This document shows, one piece after another, positions 1-7,400 of a stretch of 9,304 nucleotides of DNA. How positions within the stretch are numbered: position 1 is the stretch's first letter; each line of letters opens with the position of its first letter. The notes beneath the pieces were generated by a model. It ran no database searches and was not told where the DNA came from. It saw only the letters and a program-made list of their open reading frames with translations. Source of the DNA: Clostridia bacterium (GTDB lineage: Bacteria > Bacillota > Clostridia > Christensenellales > CAG-917); contig JAFWBH010000020.1 in assembly GCA_017507205.1 (NCBI GenBank), forward strand, positions 1 to 9,304. The letters are read 5' to 3'. Both the position numbers and the translations under genes were made by a program.

Positions 1-70
1 AAAGTGCAGTTTTAAGTGCAAAATATGGCAAAATAAACACCTTAAATGGTGAAAATAATCAAAAAAACAT
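1..70. other. A-rich intergenic stretch, no supported gene
   Basis: I see no supportable gene here. Plus-strand frame 1 stops at 13-15 and frame 2 at 50-52, so the end of a gene lying left of the window could sit in either frame, but a handful of residues is too little to judge. A tiny inverted repeat (CACC at 38-41, GGTG at 48-51) is too weak to be a terminator on its own. The stretch ends in the A-tract that belongs to the terminator at 71-103. Confidence 0.4.
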
Positions 71-103
71 AAAAAGAAAAGGAACGCATTTGCGTTCCTT
101 TTT
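71..103. terminator. Bidirectional intrinsic terminator
   Basis: The arms GGAACGC (81-87) and GCGTTCC (92-98) form a perfect 7-bp GC-containing stem around ATTT. A-T pairs (77-80 with 99-102) extend it. On the minus strand the stem is followed by a T-rich tract (complement of 71-80), so it ends transcription of the lipoprotein gene whose stop codon lies at 120-122. On the plus strand it is followed by TTTTT (99-103), so it can also stop transcripts arriving from a convergent gene to the left of the window. The structure is read directly; two-way use is an inference. Confidence 0.85.
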
Positions 104-119
104 ATTTCAGCCGAGAGGA

Positions 120-971
120 TTAAGCCTCAGCAGAATTCAATGAGATTGATTCAAGGGTGTAGGTCATAAATTCATCGTCACCGATTGGTTCTTCAAATCT
201 GATGAGGACGTTCTTCAAATCCCATCCGTCAACCTTGATTGCCTTGTCTGAATAATACAAAATGTGTGATGCACCATTGACCTTTGTTTGACGTGAGAGG
301 TATACCTTGTTGCAGGTGGTTTGAGTTTCTGCATCGCCCCAGACGATGTCTGTTGTGACACTGCATGACACTGACAATTGACAAAGCTCATTTTCTGCAG
401 GAAGAGGCACATTGAAGCTGAATGAGAAGCCTACGCCAAGGGTGTTGGCTGAACGGAGCAGTTGATGAATTTGGTTGTTGTCATAGTAAGGTGATTTGAG
501 GGAGATTGATTCCTCTCTGGGTGCGCCAAATTCAGTGATTGTATAGTTGAATTTTTTGCCGTCATATTTGCCAGCGACCTTGTCGGTGTATTCTGCGCTG
601 GTGTGCTTTGTGTATGTGGCAATAGGCACAAAAAGGCTTGCACCACTTGATTTTTGCATATAACAGGCTGTTTCATAGGTGGTGTCAGCGATTTCAAGAA
701 GGCTGGTGATGATATAGCCCTCACTCACGTTCTCAACGGTCATATCTCCGATGGTGACGGTTGAAGCGAGGTTACGCTTGATTTCAACAGTATATGTGCC
801 TGTTTGAGTGGTGTCACCAATGTTGCCTACAACAGAGTAGACATATTTTTCATAGGGACGCCAAATGTCACGAAGCTGGTCTTGAACGGTTGCTGTTGCA
901 CAGCCTGTGAAGGCGAGCATCATTGTTGCAACAAGGACGATTGTCAAAATAATAAGTGATATCTTTTTCAT
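120..971 (-). CDS. Secreted lipoprotein of unknown function
   Basis: This encodes a 283-residue protein with a classic lipoprotein signal. It has a KK-containing n-region, a hydrophobic core at residues 4-21 and a lipobox ending FTGC, with the lipidated cysteine at C24. It should therefore be anchored on the outer face of the cytoplasmic membrane after Lgt and LspA processing. The mature part has no further membrane segment and is rich in Thr, Ser and Tyr with alternating polar and hydrophobic runs, which suggests an all-beta domain. Four more cysteines (C103, C197, C203, C220) could form disulphides. The run from about residue 100 to 190 (a V/P stretch, then YD, then LLR before a GFSFSF strand) faintly recalls DUF3108-type beta proteins, but I would not assign it. 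The ATG at 971 is chosen because the signal peptide begins exactly there. The gene is monocistronic in this window, divergent from addB and closed by a hairpin terminator. Function unknown. Confidence 0.85.
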   Translation of the reverse strand: MKKISLIILTIVLVATMMLAFTGCATATVQDQLRDIWRPYEKYVYSVVGNIGDTTQTGTYTVEIKRNLASTVTIGDMTVENVSEGYIITSLLEIADTTYETACYMQKSSGASLFVPIATYTKHTSAEYTDKVAGKYDGKKFNYTITEFGAPREESISLKSPYYDNNQIHQLLRSANTLGVGFSFSFNVPLPAENELCQLSVSCSVTTDIVWGDAETQTTCNKVYLSRQTKVNGASHILYYSDKAIKVDGWDLKNVLIRFEEPIGDDEFMTYTLESISLNSAEA

Positions 972-980
972 AATGCTTCA

Positions 981-1009
981 ATTATATAATTAAATCACCA
1001 TTTAGACAA
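981..1009 (-). promoter_or_regulatory. Predicted sigma-A promoter of the lipoprotein gene
   Basis: Read on the minus strand, TTGTCT (1009-1004; 4 of 6 consensus) is followed after exactly 17 bp by TATAAT (986-981). The -10 lies within a 12-bp palindrome (AATTATATAATT, 980-991). The usual spacing puts the transcription start near base 974, about three bases before the ATG at 971. The leader would then be almost absent. A GAAG (979-976) lies only four bases from the ATG and partly before the predicted start, so it is not a convincing ribosome binding site. Confidence 0.6.
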
Positions 1010-1080
1010 GTGTTTTTGTTGAAGAAATGAAATTGGCTTGTTTTTTTGATTCTGGCGTGGATGAGGTAAAGTGTATTACT

Positions 1081-1116
1081 TAATATAAATATTTTAAACA
1101 TAAAATATTTATATTA
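1081..1116. repeat. Perfect 16-bp inverted repeat with 4-base loop
   Basis: The arms at 1081-1096 and 1101-1116 are exact reverse complements of each other around AACA (1097-1100). All 36 bases are A or T except C1099. It is not followed by a T-tract, so it is not an ordinary terminator. It lies in the divergent region, ending 11 bp before the -35 of the addB promoter, at about -82 to -47 relative to the predicted start point. This location fits an operator, an UP-like element for the RNA polymerase alpha subunit, or a bent or cruciform-prone DNA site. The repeat is seen directly; its role is inference. Confidence 0.9.
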
Positions 1117-1127
1117 GCAGACAAATA

Positions 1128-1156
1128 TTGACAATAGCAGGAAATGATTTTATAAT
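1128..1156 (+). promoter_or_regulatory. Full-consensus sigma-A promoter of addBA, apparently leaderless
   Basis: TTGACA (1128-1133), a 17-bp spacer and TATAAT (1151-1156) match the housekeeping consensus at all 12 positions with ideal spacing. Upstream DNA (1081-1127) is very A/T rich, as in UP elements. Placing +1 seven bases after the last base of the -10 puts it on A1163, the first base of the addB ATG. No Shine-Dalgarno lies at usable distance: AGGAAA at 1139-1144 is 18 bases away and upstream of the predicted start. Translation of addB would therefore begin on a leaderless mRNA. Confidence 0.8.
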
Positions 1157-1162
1157 GAGTCC

Positions 1163-4100
1163 ATGAAAACAATAATTTCAAACACAACAAAAGGATCAAT
1201 TGCTGGCATTCTTGACGAGGTAAAATGTTGCCTTGAAAGGAAAGAGGACTGCGTTATTCTCACTGCTGACAGAAATGTTGCAAATATGGAGAAAGCCGTC
1301 CTTGACACCCTCATCGGCTGTGGAGCAGAGTTTAGAGTGAATGTTATGTCATTCACTCGTTTTTGTGCAAAAGCCATGGGAGAGAGGGTGAAGAAATGCC
1401 TCACACCCGAGGGCTCAGTTATGCTTCTTGCTGATGTCATTGAAAAAATCGGCAATGAAAAGGGTGATAAAGCCTTCAAGTATTATCGCAGAGTCCGTCC
1501 AGATAGTCTTGCCAACGAGCTGTATGCTGCTTTGACAGCGTTGCGCAACAGTGGCATTCAAACTGACAAGCTGGACGAAAGCAAGCTGGATGAAAAGCGA
1601 AAGGAAAAGGGAAAAGGTGAGGGCTTGACCAGCGCACAGAAGAACAAGACCCACGATTTGAGTCTGATGTATGATGGCTATATTGAAGCCCTTTCAGATA
1701 AGAGGGATGACAGCTCCACCCGACTTGAAGCATTTGCTAGGATGCTCGACAAGGATTGTGGTGTGTATGCTGGCATCAATTTCTTCGTTGTGGGTATGGA
1801 TGATTTCAACGGACCACAGCTTGACATATTGAAGGCGATGAACAAGGGTGTAAAATCCTTGACAATTGGTCTTGTTGGTGGTTTTTCAAACAGAAACAAG
1901 AGGATATATCCTGACCACTTGATTGGCAAAATCAATGCAGTGTGTGAGAATAAGGTGCCTGCAACCTTTCATTACGAAAACCTTTCACCGATGAGGAGAT
2001 CTATTGCTCAAAATCTTTTCTCTTACGAAAAGCTTCCTTTAAGAGAGGTTGTTGACGTAAAGGATGACCTTGTAATAAGAGAGGCACTGACAAGACAAGA
2101 AGAGGTGCTTGCCGTGGCTCACGACATTGTCAAAAAGGTGATGAATGGTGCAAGATACAAGGACTTTGAGGTGCTGATTGGCACAGAGGAATATATCCCC
2201 ATCATACGCAACATATTTGACAGATATGGCATAGTGCATTTTGTTGACCAAAAGGAGATGCTGACAAGGCAGACAAAGGTGAAATATCTTATGTCTGCAC
2301 TTCAAGTTGTGCTGAAAAACTTTAGGAATGAAGAGGTCCTTGACTTTGTCAAGAATCCCTTGTTTGAGCTGACCTTAGATGATAGCGATGGAGCTTCAAG
2401 ACAAGACAAAATCTTCCGTTTTGAAAATTATGTGTTGAAATACAACATCAACTACAACAAATTCAATGAGCCCTTTGTATATGGCAAGGAAGGAGAAATT
2501 GCAGTGGCCGAATATATGCGAGGCAAGCTTGTCAGCACAATAGCTTTCTTGGGCGACAATAGAGAAAGGGAGATTGAAGCCATTGTTGAGCAGATGAGAT
2601 TGTTTCTTGATGATGCCTCGGATGCATGGCAACAGCACGTCGAGATTCTTTCAAAGGAAAGCCAGCATTACAAGAAATGTGCAGAGCAGGTTGACGGAAA
2701 AATCAATGCAATCCTTGATGAAATCAGTGGTGTATTGACAGGGACAAGCAATCTGCAAAAAATTGACACCATTCTTCGTTCAATGCTCAAAACCTTGAAG
2801 ATTGCCCTTGTGCCAACATCTCTTGACTCTGTGTTTATTGGTGACACATCAAGCAAGTTTTCTGGCAATGGTGACCTTTACGTCCTTGGAGCAAACTCAG
2901 GACTGTTGCCCAGCGAAAATGCAGGTGGAACAATCATCACTGCACAGGATGAAAAGCTGTTCAATGAATTGGAGCTTGAATTATATCCCACTCAAAGAGA
3001 TAGAATCAAAAAGGACATATTCACCCTTGTTGATATCCTTGCTGGTTGCAAAGGACAGCTTGTCATATCATATAGCACATCAAGTGCAGGTGGCGAGCTG
3101 AAACCATCAACAATCATCCTTCAATTCAAGGAAATGTTCAAAAATGGCAAGGAAGATCTCGTTGAAAGAATCAATTTTGACAGCCTTCGCAAGACAGGTG
3201 CTGATGCCAAGGAAATCTCTGCCTTGTTTGCAGGAAAGGACAAGGGCGTCCACAGCATGATGACCTATGCCGAGTCTGGCAGAGCCACCGGCTCCGAGCT
3301 TGAGATTTATAGGTCTGCCTTTGATTGTTTAAGTGATGAGGATAAGGCAGTTTTTTATAAATTGAGAGAAATTCCAACCACAATAGAAAACGCGCCAACA
3401 ATCACAAAAACAAGTTTAAGTAGGCTTGAGAAATACTTTAAGTGTCCGTATGCGTATTTCCTCAATTATACACTGGGCATTCAAAAGCGTGAAGAGGGTG
3501 ATGTTGAAGCATTTGATGCCGGCACAATTCTCCACGCAGTTTTTGAGGAGCTTTTCACTGCATTCTCAAAGGGAAGGGTGACAAGAGATAATGTTGAGGC
3601 CATTGCCTCATCTGCCTTTGACCACGTTGTTGAAAGAGATGAAAGACTTCAAAGAATCTCTGAAAAGCCTGACATCAAGAGAATGTTTGAAAGGATAAAA
3701 AATGAGGGCATTCGCACATCTAAGGACTTCTACGAAATTTCACTTCATTCACAATTCAAGCCTGCCTATCTTGAAGCAGAGTTTATGAGCCAAGAGGAAG
3801 CAGAAAGAAAATATGGCAAGGGTGCAAAATATAGGGCGCTCTTTGACCCAATCACTCTTGACATTGACGGAAGAAAGGTTGAAATCAGAGGCGTCATTGA
3901 CAGGGTTGACACCTGTGGCGATGACTTTTTGATCTTTGACTATAAGACCTTCAAGAGTGCCGATTTGTCAGAAAAGGATATATATCACGGGGAGAAGCTC
4001 CAGCTGTATATTTACGCAAGAGCAATGGCTGAAAACACTGGCAAGAAGGTGGCTGGTGTATTTTATGTGCCTATCCCAGCAGGCCTCAGCAAGACTGATG

Positions 4101-4483
4101 AAAAGAGATATTGCTACAACGGGCATGTCACCGACAACAAGGCAGTTCAAGAGAAGATATATGGTGAGCTGCCTCAGGGGGTCACGTCAGACTTTGATCA
4201 AAACCCCTTGCCAGAGCATTATCTAGGCGAGGACGGCTTTAATGCGAGGGGTGACTATGCTATTGACATCGCAACAGAGGGCGTCAGAGAGATTGAGTCA
4301 GGCTACATAAAGCCTAGCCCATTGGGAGATTGCACGACCTGTTTCTTTGACAAGGTTTGCGCATACAAGGGTGCAGAGGGCAGAAAAAGACGCAATGTCG
4401 CAAGCGAGTTTTTTGTCAAGTATGCGAGTGTAGATGAAGATGCTGACAATGATAACACTGTCGTTGAAGGGGGAGAAGAATAA
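1163..4483 (+). CDS. addB: AddB subunit of AddAB helicase-nuclease
   Basis: This is a 1106-residue protein, close to the roughly 1160 of Bacillus subtilis AddB. With AddA it processes double-strand DNA ends for RecA-dependent repair; AddB carries a helicase-like fold without helicase activity, contributes to Chi recognition and cuts one strand. Visible signatures are the AddB block YVLGANSGLLP (573-583), SRLEKYFKCP around C761, and the RecB-family nuclease motifs H791 (GTILHAVFEEL), D913 (GVIDRVD), D926 and K928 (DYK), then Q947 to Y951 (QLYIY). The C-terminal C1057-x2-C1060-x5-C1066 together with C761 reproduces the four-cysteine iron-sulphur site of AddB. One oddity is that the N-terminus aligns with the family (residues 1-20) but lacks the GxxGxGKT Walker A motif and the nearby P-(D/E)-Q seen in Bacillus. 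The start is fixed by that alignment. It is the first gene of the addBA operon and its stop overlaps the addA ATG. Identity is firm; the alternative name rexB is used in some genera. Confidence 0.96.
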   Translation: MKTIISNTTKGSIAGILDEVKCCLERKEDCVILTADRNVANMEKAVLDTLIGCGAEFRVNVMSFTRFCAKAMGERVKKCLTPEGSVMLLADVIEKIGNEKGDKAFKYYRRVRPDSLANELYAALTALRNSGIQTDKLDESKLDEKRKEKGKGEGLTSAQKNKTHDLSLMYDGYIEALSDKRDDSSTRLEAFARMLDKDCGVYAGINFFVVGMDDFNGPQLDILKAMNKGVKSLTIGLVGGFSNRNKRIYPDHLIGKINAVCENKVPATFHYENLSPMRRSIAQNLFSYEKLPLREVVDVKDDLVIREALTRQEEVLAVAHDIVKKVMNGARYKDFEVLIGTEEYIPIIRNIFDRYGIVHFVDQKEMLTRQTKVKYLMSALQVVLKNFRNEEVLDFVKNPLFELTLDDSDGASRQDKIFRFENYVLKYNINYNKFNEPFVYGKEGEIAVAEYMRGKLVSTIAFLGDNREREIEAIVEQMRLFLDDASDAWQQHVEILSKESQHYKKCAEQVDGKINAILDEISGVLTGTSNLQKIDTILRSMLKTLKIALVPTSLDSVFIGDTSSKFSGNGDLYVLGANSGLLPSENAGGTIITAQDEKLFNELELELYPTQRDRIKKDIFTLVDILAGCKGQLVISYSTSSAGGELKPSTIILQFKEMFKNGKEDLVERINFDSLRKTGADAKEISALFAGKDKGVHSMMTYAESGRATGSELEIYRSAFDCLSDEDKAVFYKLREIPTTIENAPTITKTSLSRLEKYFKCPYAYFLNYTLGIQKREEGDVEAFDAGTILHAVFEELFTAFSKGRVTRDNVEAIASSAFDHVVERDERLQRISEKPDIKRMFERIKNEGIRTSKDFYEISLHSQFKPAYLEAEFMSQEEAERKYGKGAKYRALFDPITLDIDGRKVEIRGVIDRVDTCGDDFLIFDYKTFKSADLSEKDIYHGEKLQLYIYARAMAENTGKKVAGVFYVPIPAGLSKTDEKRYCYNGHVTDNKAVQEKIYGELPQGVTSDFDQNPLPEHYLGEDGFNARGDYAIDIATEGVREIESGYIKPSPLGDCTTCFFDKVCAYKGAEGRKRRNVASEFFVKYASVDEDADNDNTVVEGGEE
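4467..4475 (+). promoter_or_regulatory. Ribosome binding site of addA, inside addB
   Basis: AAGGGGGAG lies seven bases before the addA ATG (4483), within the last codons of addB. The two genes share base A4483 in TAATG (addB stop 4481-4483, addA start 4483-4485). This arrangement decides the addA start and suggests translational coupling, so that the two subunits are made in step. Confidence 0.85.
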
Positions 4484-7400
4484 TGGACGAAAACAAGAAT
4501 CTTGAAATTCACACCCAAGAAGAAATAAATGGTAAAGTGAAGCTCACTCCCGAGCAGGAGTTGGCCATAAGCTCAAAGGGTCTTGTTATGGTGTCTGCAT
4601 CGGCAGGCTCTGGCAAAACCCATACAATGCTTGAAAGGATAATTCATCTCATAGATGAGGGCGTCAGCCTTGAAAGAATGCTCATCATTGTTTACAATGA
4701 GGCAAACGCAAGCGAGCTTCGTGAGAAAATCAGGACAAAGCTCTTTGAGGCGATTTGTGATTGCAACGACAAAAAAGAGGAGCTGTCAATGAAGCTGTCC
4801 CTTGTCAACACTGACTCCAAGGCAAAATCTGAGGAAATTAAGAAAATGGAGCAGGAGATGGACAAGTGTAGCTCAAGGATAGACAAATATCGTGAACAGC
4901 TTGATAACATTGCTTTTTCAACGATATGCACCATACACGCATTCTGTCGCAGTGCAATGAAAAAGCACTTTGAGGTCATAGGAGTCAACCCCGATTTTGA
5001 CATTCTCGACGAAACCTCACACAATGTATATATGAACAAGGCTCTTGACAAAACCATTGATGAGCTGAATGTTGATGGTGATGCCACCTTCCGTGAAATG
5101 CTTTACATATTTGAATCAAAGCGAACAGAGGAAAGCATCCGTGAAAACATTGTAGAGCTTTATGAAAAGATTGACGTTCAGGCAGACCCTCAACGGTTTT
5201 TGCAAGCTATAAAAGAAAATCTTTCTTCAAGAAAGGTCTATGATGACATTGTTTGGGGCAAGGCAATGGACAAGATGAAGAAAATTGAAGCACGCATACA
5301 CGAGATATATCCCGTGATTTCAGAATATAGTCCTTCCACATACAAAATGACGTTCAAGACAAGGTTTGAGGATATCATAGATATAGTCCCATATTTTGAA
5401 AGCCGAGATGCCAAGAATATATCAGAGAAATTTGCCGAAATTTCAGCCAGCACTCCACGAATTGCCAAGGAGTGTCCAACTGAAATTGCCGATATCGCCA
5501 GAAAGTGCAATAAGTCTGCAAAGGACTTGATGGAAGAGATTTCCATTCTGTATGCAGATGACGAGTATTGCAACAAGGTCTTTGAACAGAACAAAAAATA
5601 TGCTGAAAAGCTGATTGAGATAACCCTGCGCTTCAAAGAAAATCTTGAAGCAATGAAGGCTGAGGATAATGTCAAGAGCTTTGGTGATCTTGAGCATGGT
5701 GCAGTGAGCCTCATAAATAGTGTAAATGACTTGGGCGAAAGAGCTGTTGATATTGGCGAGGACTATGACTATGTGTTTGTTGACGAATATCAAGACGTCA
5801 ATGGCGCACAGGAGTATGTCATCAAGCATCTTGTCAAGGATCAAGCATTTATGGTTGGTGATGTAAAGCAAAGCATTTACGGCTTCCGTTTGTGCGACCC
5901 TGAAAATTTCCTCAGCAGGCAAAGAGATTATGCTGAAAGGTCCAAGGATGACAAGGGTGTTGTGGCGCCCATATTCTTCAATGATAATTTCAGAAGCGAC
6001 AATGCAGTTTTGAGGTTTGTCAATGACATCTTTGATTACGCTATGATTGCTGAAACAGCTGGTGTGGATTACTCAAAAGAGGGCAGATTTAATGAGGTCA
6101 CCGAGGCAGAGAGAAATGAGGGCTGTGTTGAGGTGCATATCTTTGAATCAAAAAACAACGATGAAAAAGTAAATGCAGAGGGACTATATAAACCAATTGA
6201 CCATCAAAATCCACAAAAGTATAAAACAGCCATTGAAAGAGAGGGTGAGTTTATTGCAAACAAGATAATGGAGCTTAAAGCCAACTCTATGCATGAATAC
6301 ACCATTGACAAAAAGAAGGGCAAAAGACAGCTTGATTGGAGTGATTTTGCAATTCTTTTCAGAGGCAGAAATTCAACCTCAAGTAAAATCATTGAGGTGT
6401 TGAAGCAGAAGGGTATCCCCGTTGATGAAGGCTCCTTTGCAAAAGAGGATGACCCTGCCGAAAGAGAATTCATCAATATGCTTTCAGTTATAGACAATCC
6501 CCGTCAGGATTATGCCTTGGCTGGATATTTGCTTTCATACCTTGGGGGTTATACTGAAAACGAGGTGAATACAATTGTTTTGACGGCGGCGGATATTGTA
6601 GAGCAAGGCAATGCCTTGAAGGAGAATGAGAATGCACAGCCTCAACAAAGGCTTGATTTGTATGATAAGGTGATTATGTATGCAAATGGCAGAGAGGATG
6701 ACCTTGCAGACAAAATCAAGAAAACCCTTGAAAGACTCAATTATTATAGAATTGTTGGCAGTTATATGAGTGTCAGAAGCCTTGTTGACAGGATTATCGG
6801 CGACACTGGCTATGACGCATATCTTTATTCAAAGAACGAGGCAATGGGCAACGGCTTTGGCGCCTATCTTAAAAGTATAAATGAGGATAGTATTACATTA
6901 TCTAAATATTTAAGAGAATATAAAGAGGGTGGAAGAGAAACAAAAGGCAAGTCCGAGGGGGGCAACAGAGTGCAGGTCAGCACAATGCACTCATACAAGG
7001 GACTTGAAAAGCCGGTTGTATTCTTGCCCTGCGCACAGCTTTCATCAAAGGCCACAAAGGATAAGACAATCAAAAAGAGCAACAAGAATGAAAGTGCATC
7101 TTTCCCCGACCTTTTGATTGACACAAGTGGCGTCATAGGAATGACCTATTTTGATATTGACGGAAGGGTGAAGGATAAAAACACCGTGTCAAACAAGGTG
7201 ACACAAATTTTGGCCTGTGAAAAGGAGTATAGAGAGGAGATGCGACTTTTGTATGTGGCGCTCACTCGTGCTCAAAAAAATATGTATATCACAGGCACCT
7301 TTGGAGCAAGCAAGAATAATCTGAATTACGAAAATCTTAAAAGGGCACACAGCTGTGAGGCCTTTGAAAAGGAAGAGTGCCTCCTTGACTATATCGTCAC

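Noticed and set aside
38..51. Small inverted repeat CACC/GGTG
   Set aside because: Only four base pairs and no T-tract; not distinguishable from chance.
1..148. Plus-strand frame 3 open from base 3 to about base 148
   Set aside because: It runs straight through the hairpin terminator and into the antisense of the lipoprotein end, and its low-complexity Lys/Asn content does not look like protein.
1155..1166. Three-codon mini-ORF (ATG AGT CCA TGA) whose stop overlaps the addB ATG as ATGA
   Set aside because: It could couple translation to addB only if transcription began upstream, but its ATG sits inside the -10 box of a perfect promoter, so it should not be in the mRNA.
1150..1479. Minus-strand frame antisense to the start of addB
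   Set aside because: It ends within the addB promoter, has no ribosome binding site and overlaps a conserved coding region.
3443..4360. Cas4-like nuclease, because of the RecB fold plus four cysteines
   Set aside because: The cysteine spacing and surrounding blocks are those of AddB, the domain is fused to a full AddB body and no CRISPR array or cas gene is present.
5238..5922. Overlapping minus-strand frames of about 158 residues each
   Set aside because: They lie antisense to well-conserved addA, lack ribosome binding sites and look like translated complement of Glu/Lys-rich codons (Ser/Phe/Leu-rich).
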